Source of the DNA: Methylobacillus flagellatus KT
GTDB lineage: Bacteria > Pseudomonadota > Gammaproteobacteria > Burkholderiales > Methylophilaceae
Direction: 5' to 3'
NCBI RefSeq assembly: GCF_000013705.1
Contig: NC_007947.1
Coordinates: 434,001 to 498,000 of the forward strand
DNA length: 64,000 nt
Both the position numbers and the translations under genes were made by a program. Below, one piece after another: positions 42,187-50,676 of the stretch. Numbering within the stretch: position 1 is the stretch's first letter; each line of letters begins with the position of its first letter. The notes under the pieces are model-generated. The model did no database searches. It saw only the letters and a program-made list of their open reading frames with translations, and was not told where the DNA came from.

Positions 42187-43345
42187 GCTTGGTCTCCAGC
42201 TGGTACTGCAGGCTACTCCATTCCTCTCCGGTATGGCTGACCAGATAGGGGTCGGGTTCCACGCCGCCGGCAATCGATTCTGCAATGATGTCGAACCCGC
42301 CTGCTGCGTTGACGCGGCCCAGCCTTGGGTTGAGCCTTGTATGGTGGTTGGCGGGGTTGATGGCCACCTTGCCCTGCGGGGCAAGGTATTCACGGCCCAG
42401 CAGGCGTGGCAGCAAGGCTTCATAGCTGTCGTCCCCGGCTTCCCGCATCGCTTCTGCAAAGAGCTGTGTCTGGAAATAGGCCGCTTCCCAGCACATATTG
42501 GGTTCGATTTCCTCGCCGAATTGCTGGCGGAAACGGGCCAGGCAGGATTGGTTATGCTCGCTGGCGATGGACTGGAAGTAAGGCGCGGAGGTGATGTGGC
42601 CCGCCGCGATCTTGCATCCCATTTCTGCTATTTCCGCCTCGCAGGTGGTCAAGCTGGCAATCGGCGTCTTGGCAGCGTCCATGCCGATATCGGCATAGGC
42701 CTGGTAGAGCATGCGCGTTGCCTTGCCCACGACGGTGGAAAAAATGAAATCCGGCGCCTTGGCCTTGATGTCGCGCACGATGGGAATGAAGTCCTTCTCG
42801 CTTGCATCCAGGGGAAGGTAGCGTTCGGCAAGCTTCTTGCCGCCCGGTGTCTCGAGGATGAAATCACTCATGATGCGATTGGATTCGTACGGATAAATAT
42901 AGTCGCTGCCGACGAGATAGATACGCGCGCCGAAGTGCCGGGTCATGTAGTCGGCGAGTTGGGCGCTGTTCTGGTTGGGTGCAGGGCCGGTATAGATCAC
43001 GTGCGGAGAGAATTCGAAGCCTTCATAAGGGGTAGGGTAGAACAGCAGCTTGCGCCACTTCTCCACAACGGGAATGACCGCCTTGCGTGTGCTCGACATA
43101 TAGCAGCCAAAGATGACGTTGACCTTGTCGTCGCGGATCATGCGTTCTGCAAAGGATTGGTAGTGTCTGGGAATGCCGCGGGGATCGTAATAGATGGGGA
43201 TCAATTCACGACCGTTGATGCCGCCGGCTGCGTTGATCTCGGAAATCGCAAAGAAAGTGGCGAATGCCTGTGTGCGTTCAATGGTGGCGGTGGCGCCGTT
43301 GCTCGAGAACAGGACGCCAACATGAATCGGGTCGGAGCTTGCCAT
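42179..43345 (-). CDS. amiC: amide sensor and negative regulator AmiC
   Basis: A 388-residue periplasmic-binding-protein-fold sensor without a signal peptide, close to Pseudomonas AmiC: VGVLFSSNGATATIERTQAF, NVIFGCYMSSTRKAVIPVVE, YPTPYEGFEFSPHVIYTGPA and PNQNSAQLADYM. It stays cytoplasmic and holds AmiR inactive until a short amide binds. The 205-base gap after amiE holds a GCCCCGGC/GCCGGGGC hairpin (43364-43381) that may reduce transcription of amiCR relative to amiE. No amide transporter (amiS) or amiB gene is present. Confidence 0.9.
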   Translation of the reverse strand: MASSDPIHVGVLFSSNGATATIERTQAFATFFAISEINAAGGINGRELIPIYYDPRGIPRHYQSFAERMIRDDKVNVIFGCYMSSTRKAVIPVVEKWRKLLFYPTPYEGFEFSPHVIYTGPAPNQNSAQLADYMTRHFGARIYLVGSDYIYPYESNRIMSDFILETPGGKKLAERYLPLDASEKDFIPIVRDIKAKAPDFIFSTVVGKATRMLYQAYADIGMDAAKTPIASLTTCEAEIAEMGCKIAAGHITSAPYFQSIASEHNQSCLARFRQQFGEEIEPNMCWEAAYFQTQLFAEAMREAGDDSYEALLPRLLGREYLAPQGKVAINPANHHTRLNPRLGRVNAAGGFDIIAESIAGGVEPDPYLVSHTGEEWSSLQYQLETKHG

Positions 43346-43550
43346 GGACTGCTTTCATATGGTGCCCCGGCACTGCCGGGGCGGGTTGCTGGACATTTTT
43401 CTATGCGCTGTTGCCACCGCAGGTTGCGGACAAGGCCTGTTGCATCCTGAGTTCCTTGGCTACCATTGGCTGGCAGTCACCAGGCCGCATGGCAGCGATG
43501 TCGGGTCACGGTTCAAGGCTTAGTCCATTCCAGACAATGGCAACAGGCGC

Positions 43551-44570
43551 TTAGTTAGGCAGCCCTTCGATCGGGGCTTCCTTGGTGCCCAGGGTAGTCC
43601 GCGTGAATGACTCTACCATTTCACGTGCACCTTGTGGATCCTGCACCCATTTGCTGTAGAAGGTGTAAGGACATTCGGCAACGCCGTGCTCTCCATCCTT
43701 GGAGTTATAGACGCCGGTGTATCCACGGTGCAGCAACTTGAACAGGTGGTTTTCTGACTGGCCGTGTTTGCGGAAGTCGCGGATCAGATGCTTGCTCAGT
43801 GCGGCATACTGTACGCCGTTTTCCTCTTCACCGCATTCGCCCAGTGTGCGGCCGTCGAAGCCAACAATAGCAGAGTGCCCGAAATAGGAATACACGCCGT
43901 CAAATCCTGCTGCATTTGCCACGGCAACATAGGTATTGTTCGCAAACGCCATGGCCTTGCTGATGAGGATTTGCTGCTCCTTGGCCGGATACATATAACC
44001 CTGGCAGCGGACAATGAGTTCGGCACCCTTCATGGCGCAGTCGCGCCAGATCTCAGGATAATTGCCATCATCACAGATGATCAGGCTGACCTTCAGGCCC
44101 TTGGGGCCATCACTCACAAAGGTTTCCTTGCCGGGATACCAGCCCTCAATCGGCACCCATGGCATGATCTTGCGGTATTTCTGCACGATTTCACCTTGGT
44201 CGTTCATGAGGATCAGCGTATTGTAGGGCGCCTTGTTGGGATGCTCCTCATGCTGCTCGCCGGTGATCGAGAACACGCCCCAGACCTTGGCCTTACGGCA
44301 GGCCTCGGCGAAGATGGCAGTTTCCGGCCCAGGGATCGTCGTGGCATTGTCGTACATCTCCTGGCTGTCGTACATGATGCCGTGGGTACTGTATTCCGGG
44401 AATATCACCAGGTCCATGCCTGGTAGCCCGGCCTTCATATTGACCACCATGTCCGCGATCTTCTTGCAATTATCGATGATCTCGGCCTTGGTATGCAGGC
44501 GTGGCATCTTGTAATTGACGACTGCGACGCCAACGGTGTCATTACTGCTGGAAATATCACCATGTATCAT
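43551..44570 (-). CDS. amiE: aliphatic amidase
   Basis: A 339-residue nitrilase-superfamily amidase, very close to Pseudomonas AmiE along its full length. The catalytic triad is present at the family's standard positions: Glu59 (IFPEYS), Lys134 (QKYRKIMPW) and Cys166 ([12 protein letters not shown]). It hydrolyses short aliphatic amides to acid and ammonia. It is cytoplasmic and first in amiE-amiC-amiR. In a methylamine user next to the NMG cluster it could also cleave small N-methyl amides to give methylamine, though that is inference; supply of nitrogen from acetamide- or formamide-type compounds is the default reading. Confidence 0.95.
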   Translation of the reverse strand: MIHGDISSSNDTVGVAVVNYKMPRLHTKAEIIDNCKKIADMVVNMKAGLPGMDLVIFPEYSTHGIMYDSQEMYDNATTIPGPETAIFAEACRKAKVWGVFSITGEQHEEHPNKAPYNTLILMNDQGEIVQKYRKIMPWVPIEGWYPGKETFVSDGPKGLKVSLIICDDGNYPEIWRDCAMKGAELIVRCQGYMYPAKEQQILISKAMAFANNTYVAVANAAGFDGVYSYFGHSAIVGFDGRTLGECGEEENGVQYAALSKHLIRDFRKHGQSENHLFKLLHRGYTGVYNSKDGEHGVAECPYTFYSKWVQDPQGAREMVESFTRTTLGTKEAPIEGLPN

Positions 44571-44635
44571 TTTCTTGCTCCTTAGATTAAGTCAATTGTC
44601 TGCAAAATCCGGGGCACCCACGCCAGCGACAGGCG

Positions 44636-44720
44636 AAAAAAAAAGCTCGCCAACCGTGTTGATACGGTTGGCGAGCTTTTTTGCTCTGACCATTACCAGC
44701 GCTGTTGCTGGTATGGAAAA
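44636..44720 (-). promoter_or_regulatory. amiE: amiE leader: two six-base-loop hairpins and attenuator terminator
   Basis: Reading leftward: hairpin 1 has stem ACCAGC/GCTGGT (44695-44712), extended by CCAT/ATGG, with loop AACAGC. Hairpin 2 is GAGC-AAAAAA-GCTC (44673-44686). The terminator has a 13-base perfect stem with loop ATCAAC (44645-44676) followed by nine T (44644-44636). Hairpin 2 shares GCTC with the first arm of the terminator, so the two folds exclude each other, the layout expected for ANTAR-controlled antitermination. The published ANTAR loops have A at position 1 and G at 4; here position 1 is A but position 4 is A. Confidence 0.7.
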
Positions 44721-44763
44721 AATGTCAGTAAGCCGTTGTTGGCGAGGGTGACCCTTGAGTGGA

Positions 44764-44792
44764 AATTTAGTCCTATTTTCCTCGGGCGTCAA
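44764..44792 (-). promoter_or_regulatory. amiE promoter
   Basis: On the minus strand TTGACG (44792-44787), 17 bases, TAAATT (44769-44764). It would give a leader of about 190 bases that contains the attenuator before the amiE ATG at 44570. Confidence 0.7.
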
Positions 44793-44848
44793 CCTTATCG
44801 GCAGTACATGATGCTAGTTTCTCGAAGTGGGTATAGAAGCGGGCTGGG

Positions 44849-45232
44849 TCAAATTGCTTGAGTCCGGAGTCGACATTGGCCCCTTGCAATATTGGCGAGC
44901 CGGGCAGGGTCAGGGAACGTTAGTTCTCTGGAAAGATTCAGGCAGGGATAAATGCCATGGATGTCGGGATGGATTTCCGCGGCGACGATAATATCACCGT
45001 ACATGACCAGTGCACCTCCCCATGAGCGAATCAAGCCGCGCTGGCTGACAGGCACCTCGCATGGCTCGGCAGTCTTGATTTGAGCATCCAGCCAAGCGTA
45101 GGCAATCCTGATGCAGTCGTCATTCTGGTGAACGGGCACAAAGCCTGCATAGTTGGCCCTGGCCTTGGCAAGCGCGATGGTTTCCTCTGATAGCATGGAT
45201 TTCTTCTTTTTGATTATAGGCAATTCTGCCAC
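44849..45232 (-). CDS. hypothetical protein
   Basis: A 127-residue protein that I do not recognise. It has a basic N-terminus (IIKKKKSM), a predicted helical part (EETIALAKARANYAG, IRIAYAWLDAQ) and a mixed core (GLIRSWGGALVMYGDIIVAA). No signal peptide, membrane segment or metal motif is visible. If the second Met (residue 13) is the start, it loses the lysine run. It lies 74 bases after the DUF262 gene in the same direction, so the two may form a unit. Confidence 0.5.
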   Translation of the reverse strand: MAELPIIKKKKSMLSEETIALAKARANYAGFVPVHQNDDCIRIAYAWLDAQIKTAEPCEVPVSQRGLIRSWGGALVMYGDIIVAAEIHPDIHGIYPCLNLSRELTFPDPARLANIARGQCRLRTQAI

Positions 45233-45306
45233 AGCTTTGCACCATGCTTCAATTTGTCATGATCGGCATTTGCCGATTCGGCGCTACTGATGTCCTCCAG
45301 TGGTGG

Positions 45307-45852
45307 TCAATTGGCGGGCGTATGACCGTACACTGTCGATGCGCGCTCCAGCTTCGCATAATTAAGATGCTCATGTATGGCCCGCAAATGCTGTAGGTCA
45401 TCCGAATATGACAGCTCAAAGCACGGGAAAGGCTGGTGATAAAACCTTCTTTCGCGCGTGAGCTCGTCCAGGTCATCGTGGAAGACCCCATTGAAGATGC
45501 TGATCTTGTTTTCAGCAAAGTCCCGGATGGCGGTAATCCTGTTGACCCCGTCCAGCAGCCAGCCCGACATCGGCTTGACGCCGCTAGTGCGCCATTGAGG
45601 CGCATGAATCACATAATATCCAATGGGAATGCCAAGGAAAATGTTCTCGATAAACCGAGCCTGCTTGTTAGGGTCCCAGTCCGTCGGCCCGCTCCACGGC
45701 GGCAATACGAAATTGACCAGGGTTTTTTCACTTTCCAGGCATGGTATCTGAGGCGCAATGCCGAAGATATGCTCAATGGGGTGGTTGTGCGGAGTGCCGT
45801 GCAATAACCGATCCGGAAGCAATGGGGATTTCTGATGAGGCACATCTGCCAT
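45307..45852 (-). CDS. stand-alone DUF262 domain protein
   Basis: A 181-residue protein with the DUF262 core: FVLPPWSGPTDWDPNKQARF, then FLGIPIGYYVI, and the signature LLDGVNRITAIRDF, a variant of the DGQQRLTAL motif of this ParB-like/GmrS-like superfamily. Longer relatives (GmrSD, Ssp, Brex-associated proteins) are NTP-using nucleases; here only the N-terminal module is present, with no HNH/DUF1524 nuclease partner. Start 45852 follows AAGGAGG. It is followed by the 127-residue unknown gene. The family role makes a defence link conceivable but unproven. Confidence 0.65.
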   Translation of the reverse strand: MADVPHQKSPLLPDRLLHGTPHNHPIEHIFGIAPQIPCLESEKTLVNFVLPPWSGPTDWDPNKQARFIENIFLGIPIGYYVIHAPQWRTSGVKPMSGWLLDGVNRITAIRDFAENKISIFNGVFHDDLDELTRERRFYHQPFPCFELSYSDDLQHLRAIHEHLNYAKLERASTVYGHTPAN

Positions 45853-46114
45853 GGCCAACCTCCTTATGATGTGGCATTGAAATAATCTATAGAACTGAAT
45901 TTTATGATGAATCAGCGCTTCAATAGTTCCGGACACTAGCGCAGCGATACACTGAATATCTCAAAGGAGGGAGATCCGCACTGCAATGGTATAGGGTGGA
46001 AATCGGGCCCACATGGCGGCAGGGGGGGCCAAGCACTTTGGCAGGCTGCGAGTTTGCAGGTAGCCATTGACCACGCCATGATGACGGAATATGAAGGGTG
46101 ACTTGATTGGATGA

Positions 46115-46191
46115 TGGTGCGCCCGACAGGAGTCGAACCTGTGACCTTTGGCTTCGGAAACCAACACTCTATCCAACTGAGCTACGGGCGC
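46115..46191 (-). tRNA. tRNA-Arg (CCG)
   Basis: Reads leftward from GCGCCCG (46191) to the matching CGGGCGC, discriminator A and an encoded CCA (46117-46115). The anticodon arm is TTGGT-TTCCGAA-GCCAA, giving anticodon CCG (codon CGG). The T arm is ACAGG-TTCGACT-CCTGT. The 262 bases between it and the DUF262 start hold no recognisable feature. Confidence 0.95.
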
Positions 46192-46316
46192 ATCTTGAGC
46201 AGGGGATGGATTATAGCAAATGAATGCGCGCTTGTCCTTGCAATAACCTTTTCTCTAGCGGGGCTTATTGAGTATAATCCTCATCATTTCCTCTGCATTA
46301 CTAAGATTGGTTTGGC

Positions 46317-46568
46317 ATGAGCGCGCACGAGTACGAATTTCCGAAAACAACTAAAACGCAATTCATTTTGGCGGCATTAGGAGGGTTGTTTCCACCATTG
46401 CTGGTGCTCTTTCTTGTGGCACGCTTGTTCTTTGGGATCCAGTCCGAGCTGATTGATGACCCTGTTGTTGAGCAAAAGCCTGAAGCAGCCGCAGTTGCTC
46501 CCGCGAATGAAAGTGCCGATGACGATGAGTCTGCTGAGTCGGCAGACGGGGAAGATGACAGCGAGTAA
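46317..46568 (+). CDS. small membrane protein with acidic tail
   Basis: An 83-residue protein: a short polar N-terminus, one strong membrane helix (~15-37, [20 protein letters not shown]) and a C-terminal tail of about 45 residues dominated by Glu, Asp and Ala ([19 protein letters not shown]). A TATAAT box lies at 46273-46278. It precedes apaH by 43 bases on the same strand. The hydrophobic segment and acidic tail recall small c-type-cytochrome-like or ATP-synthase-adjacent proteins, but I cannot assign it. Confidence 0.65.
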   Translation: MSAHEYEFPKTTKTQFILAALGGLFPPLLVLFLVARLFFGIQSELIDDPVVEQKPEAAAVAPANESADDDESAESADGEDDSE

Positions 46569-46611
46569 CCGCTGCATTCTTTGACACTTTCTCAATTCAA
46601 ATAGCAGACCC

Positions 46612-47445
46612 ATGGCTACCTATGCAATAGGAGATATCCAGGGTTGCTATCACTCACTTCTTTCGCTGTTGGAGCTTATCCAGTTTGACCCCGTCAAGGA
46701 TAAGCTCTGGTTGGTTGGCGACCTGATCAATCGTGGCCCCGGTTCACTGGAGACACTTCGGTGGGCTAAATCCCACGAATCCAGTCTGGTCATGGTGTTG
46801 GGTAACCATGACCTGCATGCATTGGCTGTGGCAGAGGGATATGTGCGTGCGCACCGCAGTGATACGCTGCAATCTATTTTCGATGCCCCCGACCGCGACG
46901 AGTTGCTGGAGTGGCTGCGTTTTCGCCCCATGATGCATGCAGAGGATGGCATGGTGTTGGTTCATGCTGGTCTCTTGCCGCAATGGAGCGCCGAGCAGGC
47001 GCTGCATCTGGGGCAGGAGGTCGAACGCGCATTGCGTGGCGATGACTATCATGGTTTTCTTGCACACATGTATGGCAATTATCCAGTGCGCTGGGAGGCC
47101 GGTTTGCAAGGGATGGATCGTTTGCGCATGATCACGAATGCCATGACCCGCCTGCGTGTCTGCACTCCAGATGGCGCGATGGATTTTGACTTCAAGGGCA
47201 AGCTGGCAGATATTCCCCCAGGAAAGATGCCCTGGTTCGATGTGCCGGAGCGGGGTTCAGCCGATGTGACGGTCATTTTTGGACATTGGTCTGCGCTGGG
47301 GTTGCAACAGCGCGACAATCTTTATGCGCTTGATACGGGTTGCCTATGGGGAGGGAAGCTGACTGCCCTGCGCCTCGAGGGACGCCAGATTTTCCAGGTG
47401 CCTTGTCACCCGGCAGATGGTGTCCGTGCAATCAATGGGAGCTGA
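46612..47445 (+). CDS. apaH: diadenosine tetraphosphatase ApaH
   Basis: A 277-residue symmetrical bis(5'-nucleosyl)-tetraphosphatase that splits Ap4A into two ADP. Metallophosphatase motifs are GDIQGC, GDLINRGPGSLET and LGNHDLH at the N-terminus, then VHAGLLPQWS and FGHWSALGL with the later DTGCLWGGKLTALRL. The length matches the family. It ends next to the convergent acyltransferase gene with no gap. Confidence 0.96.
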   Translation: MATYAIGDIQGCYHSLLSLLELIQFDPVKDKLWLVGDLINRGPGSLETLRWAKSHESSLVMVLGNHDLHALAVAEGYVRAHRSDTLQSIFDAPDRDELLEWLRFRPMMHAEDGMVLVHAGLLPQWSAEQALHLGQEVERALRGDDYHGFLAHMYGNYPVRWEAGLQGMDRLRMITNAMTRLRVCTPDGAMDFDFKGKLADIPPGKMPWFDVPERGSADVTVIFGHWSALGLQQRDNLYALDTGCLWGGKLTALRLEGRQIFQVPCHPADGVRAINGS

Positions 47446-48264
47446 TCAGGGCTCCCTCTCTTCCGGTGAGCCCAGGTTCAGCCTGGCGGCAATCGATTGT
47501 CTTGCCATGAGGCACAAACCGCGTCTTTCATGTCCTGTGCTCGCGATGGGCGGGGCGAAATCCAGTTCTACCGTTGACCGTGGTTGTGCCAATACCCTAC
47601 GAAGGGATTGCCAGAGTGTGGTTTCTCCATGGTAGGCCATGGCGGTATTGATACTGCCATCCGGTTTGGGGTAACGGATCAACACGGGGCGAATGGCCGT
47701 GTTCGTATCAATCGCAGCCTGCATCAGGCTACCCTTGAAGGGCCTCAATTCAGTGCCGTCTGTCGTTGTGCCTTCGGGAAAGTAGCATAGGCAGTCACCG
47801 GCCATGATGCTTTTTGCCACTGTTTCAACCATACGGCTGACATCCTGTTTTTTTTCGCGATCAATGAATAGTGTGTTTGCCTGGGCGACCAGCCAGCCAA
47901 GCACCGGCCAGGAGCGAATGTCCGATTTGGCAATGAAGCGTACTGTGCGGATGCTGTTGAGTGCATAGATGTCAAGCCAGGAGATGTGGTTGGCAACAAA
48001 CATCACGCTACGCACATCTTCTCCTGGGATATGGCTCTTGGCAATCACTTGTATGTTGAGAATGCCAAGCAGCTGCCTGCTCCAACCACGGATGATCTGG
48101 TCGCGGGTTGCAGCACTGACTCGCGGCAGGATGGTCGCTGCGACGGTGATACCGTAGAGTGTATGCAGCACCAGGCGCGTCAGGCGGAATAGCTGTATGG
48201 GCAGGGGCGTCTTTTTTTCAGGCAAGCAATTAATGAGCAGCTTATTTGAAAAAGTGAGCTGCAT
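47446..48264 (-). CDS. olsA: 1-acyl-glycerol-3-phosphate / lyso-ornithine lipid acyltransferase (PlsC family)
   Basis: A 272-residue membrane-associated acyltransferase. The PlsC motifs are NHISWLDIYALN (motif I, HX4D), FIAKSDIRSWPVLGWL, and the YFPEGTTTDG glycerol-phosphate motif. It overlaps the preceding OlsB-like gene by 23 bases, so it most likely adds the second acyl chain of ornithine lipid (OlsA role); generic phosphatidic acid synthesis (PlsC) is the alternative. The symbol is inferred from linkage. Confidence 0.78.
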   Translation of the reverse strand: MQLTFSNKLLINCLPEKKTPLPIQLFRLTRLVLHTLYGITVAATILPRVSAATRDQIIRGWSRQLLGILNIQVIAKSHIPGEDVRSVMFVANHISWLDIYALNSIRTVRFIAKSDIRSWPVLGWLVAQANTLFIDREKKQDVSRMVETVAKSIMAGDCLCYFPEGTTTDGTELRPFKGSLMQAAIDTNTAIRPVLIRYPKPDGSINTAMAYHGETTLWQSLRRVLAQPRSTVELDFAPPIASTGHERRGLCLMARQSIAARLNLGSPEEREP

Positions 48265-48991
48265 AACGTTTGTTGAGTCGCGACAATGGTAGCATGACCA
48301 GCATGTCTGCTGTATTGAAATCAGGGTCCCAAGCTGGTGCGCCGCAGATATATGCGCCCAGGCGCAGGTAACCTTTGATCAGGGGCGGGCAAGCGACTTC
48401 CAGGTCGTTGCGCAAGGCTTCCAGCGGCAGCGGGCAATTGGGGAATACGCGGTATTCCACTGGCGAAAGGTGATCCTGTTTTAGCTGGTGATACAAGCTA
48501 GCCGCCATATGGCCGCCGTCTGCCATGCCGATGCTGCCACAGCCGATCATGTACTCGTAGCGATGCACTTTCATGTAGTTGGCCAGCCCGGCCCAGAGCA
48601 GGGTGATCGTGCCGCCCAGGCGGTAATCCTTGTGTACGCAGGCGCGGCCAACTTCCACCATGCTGGGGGCAAGATGGCGCAGGCGCGAGAGGTCGAATTC
48701 GCCAGCGGAGTAGTAGCCGCCAGCTTCGTTGGCCATGGCCGGACTCAATATGCGGTAAGTGCCGACGACTTCGCCTGTTTCATGGTTGCGGACCAGCAAG
48801 TGATCGCAAAAGGCGTCAAAGCCATCTTGGTCCAGTCCTTCAGTGCCGGAGACGTTGGCGCCCATCTCCTCTGCAAATACTTTGTAGCGCAGGCGTTGTG
48901 CCTCGGCGATTTCGGATGCGTTGCGTGCAAGGCTGACATAGAGCTGGTGGACACCGGGCCTGGTGCCGAGGGAAGACTGCCGGTCAAGCAT
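48242..48991 (-). CDS. olsB: L-ornithine N-alpha-acyltransferase (OlsB-like)
   Basis: A 249-residue GNAT-fold acyltransferase: AEAQRLRYKVFAEEMGAN near the start, EVGRACVHKDYRLGGTITLLW (acyl-donor region) and GCGSIGMADGGHMAASLY. This family uses acyl-ACP to N-acylate ornithine, the first step of ornithine lipid formation, and often sits with a PlsC-like acyltransferase, as here. Ornithine lipids substitute for phospholipids under phosphate limitation; no Pho box is evident upstream, however. Confidence 0.82.
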   Translation of the reverse strand: MLDRQSSLGTRPGVHQLYVSLARNASEIAEAQRLRYKVFAEEMGANVSGTEGLDQDGFDAFCDHLLVRNHETGEVVGTYRILSPAMANEAGGYYSAGEFDLSRLRHLAPSMVEVGRACVHKDYRLGGTITLLWAGLANYMKVHRYEYMIGCGSIGMADGGHMAASLYHQLKQDHLSPVEYRVFPNCPLPLEALRNDLEVACPPLIKGYLRLGAYICGAPAWDPDFNTADMLVMLPLSRLNKRYAAHFFK

Positions 48992-49072
48992 GAGGGCTTA
49001 TCCTGACGATTTAAGATAGGCCACACTCTAAGAGTGATGAATGACGGAACAGTTAAAACAAGGTTAAGCTTT

Positions 49073-49106
49073 CATGAACATGCCGGGCTCACCCGGCATG
49101 TTCATG
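49073..49106. terminator. 15-base perfect hairpin, probable terminator
   Basis: CATGAACATGCCGGG-CTCA-CCCGGCATGTTCATG lies between the OlsB-like gene start and the 3' end of the glycine-zipper gene. The stem is perfect but neither side has a T-run, so a Rho-assisted or purely RNA-stabilising role is also possible. Confidence 0.55.
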
Positions 49107-49125
49107 AGTGGGGATGCGGCAATGA

Positions 49126-49578
49126 TTAATGCGTGACGCGTGTGATACCGCCGCTTTCCACCAGGCGGACCCTGTCGCCAGGGCTGAACTGCACATCTGC
49201 TTCCTGCACGACGGCAATCATACTGCCGTTTTCCAGCTTTACTGTGATTTCCAGGCCATCCTTGCGGGTGAAGCCTTCTTCTGCCGCTGCGCCTGCAAGG
49301 CCGCCCACCAGGGCGCCCAGCACTGTGGCAATGGTTTGTCCGCGGCCGCCGCCGACAGAGCTTCCGGCAATGCCGCCGACGACGGCACCGGCGCCGCCGC
49401 CAATAGGGGTCTTGGTGCCCTCCAGTTTGACATGGCGCACGCTTTCCACAACACCCATGCGTACGGTTTGGGTCTTGCGTGCTTCATCCCGGCTATATAC
49501 GTCGCCTGAGTTAGAGCTCATGCAGCCGCCTAATGTGAGTAAGATGCCAGCTGCTACCAATAAAGACGTAATACGCAT
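49126..49578 (-). CDS. glycine-zipper lipoprotein (SlyB/Pcp-like)
   Basis: A 150-residue outer-membrane lipoprotein with lipobox LTLGGC (Cys19), a VVESVRHVKLEGT strand, a glycine-zipper 2TM region (GGGAGAVVGGIAGSSVGGG, ATVLGALVGGLAGA) and a C-terminal beta domain (GLEITVKLENGSMIAVVQEA). Members of this family contribute to envelope integrity. It lies 11 bases after the stop of the PfkB kinase gene. Confidence 0.88.
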   Translation of the reverse strand: MRITSLLVAAGILLTLGGCMSSNSGDVYSRDEARKTQTVRMGVVESVRHVKLEGTKTPIGGGAGAVVGGIAGSSVGGGRGQTIATVLGALVGGLAGAAAEEGFTRKDGLEITVKLENGSMIAVVQEADVQFSPGDRVRLVESGGITRVTH

Positions 49579-49589
49579 GTTGCGACTCC

Positions 49590-50552
49590 TTAAACGAGTT
49601 GTTCTGCGGCGTGCTCTGACAATGTTTCGTCGACCAACACCTGACTATAAATACGCTGTATCTCTTCGCGCGAGACCTGATGGTTTTGCGCCCCACGGCT
49701 CGCGATCTTGATGGCGCCCATCACGGAAGCCAGCCTGCCGCTTACAGGCCAATCCCATCCTTGCACGATGCCGTAGAGCAAACCGGCGCGATAAGCATCA
49801 CCGCAACCAGTGGGATCCACGACTTGCTTCGCTTCTACACAGGGAATCTTGTGTACTTTCCCGTCGGCATGAATCGTGGAGCCATTAGCACCCTCGGTCA
49901 CGATCAGGGCTTTGACCTTTTTCGCGACTTGTTCCAGCGTAAGACCTGTTTTTTCCTGCAATAGTTGCGCCTCATAGTCATTGACGGCGACATATGTGGC
50001 CAGGTCGATGAAGTACAGTAGCTCTTCGCCACTGAACATGGGGAGTCCTTGTCCGGGGTCAAACATGAATGGGATGCCTTTGTCATGGCACTCCTTGGCA
50101 TGCAGCAGCATGCCTTCTCGGCCATCCGGCGCGATAATGGCAAGATCAATATCCTGGGCATCGTACACGCTGTTCTGGTGACAGTCGTTCATTGCGCCAG
50201 CATGGAAAGCAATGAGCTGGTTGTTGTCCTGGTCGGTAGTGATAAACGCTTGGGCCGTGAATGTGCCAGGAATTTGCTTGATGTGCGTGGTGTCCAGCTG
50301 GTGCTGCTGGAGCCATTCGTGATAGCCGGCAAAGTCATCGCCGACCGTTGCCATGATCACGGGGTCGCCCTGTAGCAGCTTGAGGTTGTAGGCAATATTG
50401 CCGGCTGTTCCGCCAAATTCCCGGCGCATTTCCGGCACGAGGAAACATACATTCAGCATGTGGATTTTGTCTGGCAGGATATGGTTCTTGAACCTGTCGT
50501 CAAAAACCATGATGGTGTCAAATGCCAGGGAGCCGCATATCAGTATCCGCAT
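49590..50552 (-). CDS. PfkB-family carbohydrate/nucleoside kinase
   Basis: A 320-residue ribokinase-fold kinase. The N-terminal signature EFGGTAGNIAYNLKLLQGDP and the C-terminal VVDPTGCGDAYRAG with the catalytic Asp are intact. Compared with sugar kinases it is closest in feel to adenosine-kinase-like members (the FGGTAGNIA and FDTIMVFDDRFKNHI stretches), but the substrate cannot be fixed. It is transcribed into the glycine-zipper lipoprotein gene. Confidence 0.85.
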   Translation of the reverse strand: MRILICGSLAFDTIMVFDDRFKNHILPDKIHMLNVCFLVPEMRREFGGTAGNIAYNLKLLQGDPVIMATVGDDFAGYHEWLQQHQLDTTHIKQIPGTFTAQAFITTDQDNNQLIAFHAGAMNDCHQNSVYDAQDIDLAIIAPDGREGMLLHAKECHDKGIPFMFDPGQGLPMFSGEELLYFIDLATYVAVNDYEAQLLQEKTGLTLEQVAKKVKALIVTEGANGSTIHADGKVHKIPCVEAKQVVDPTGCGDAYRAGLLYGIVQGWDWPVSGRLASVMGAIKIASRGAQNHQVSREEIQRIYSQVLVDETLSEHAAEQLV

Positions 50553-50620
50553 GTCTATAACCTATTGCAATCGTGTGTAAACCGCCATTATCTAGGGCCG
50601 GCAAGACGACTGCAAGCATG

Positions 50621-50644
50621 AAAAAGCCCGCAGGGCGTGCGGGC
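50621..50644 (-). terminator. terminator after the TetR gene
   Basis: GCCCGCA/TGCGGGC stem with a five-base loop, followed on the minus strand by five T. It also has a T-rich stretch on the plus side. Confidence 0.85.
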
Positions 50645-50676
50645 TTCTTGTTTTTGCTTCTGAATACCTGCTGAAA

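Noticed and set aside
44645..44676. Simple terminator of the upstream hypothetical gene
   Set aside because: It lies downstream of a good minus-strand promoter (44787/44764) inside the amiE leader and with ANTAR-type hairpins, so attenuation is the better reading.
49073..49106. Insertion sequence terminal repeat
   Set aside because: No transposase or second copy is near; a hairpin in the gap between two genes on the same strand is better read as a terminator.
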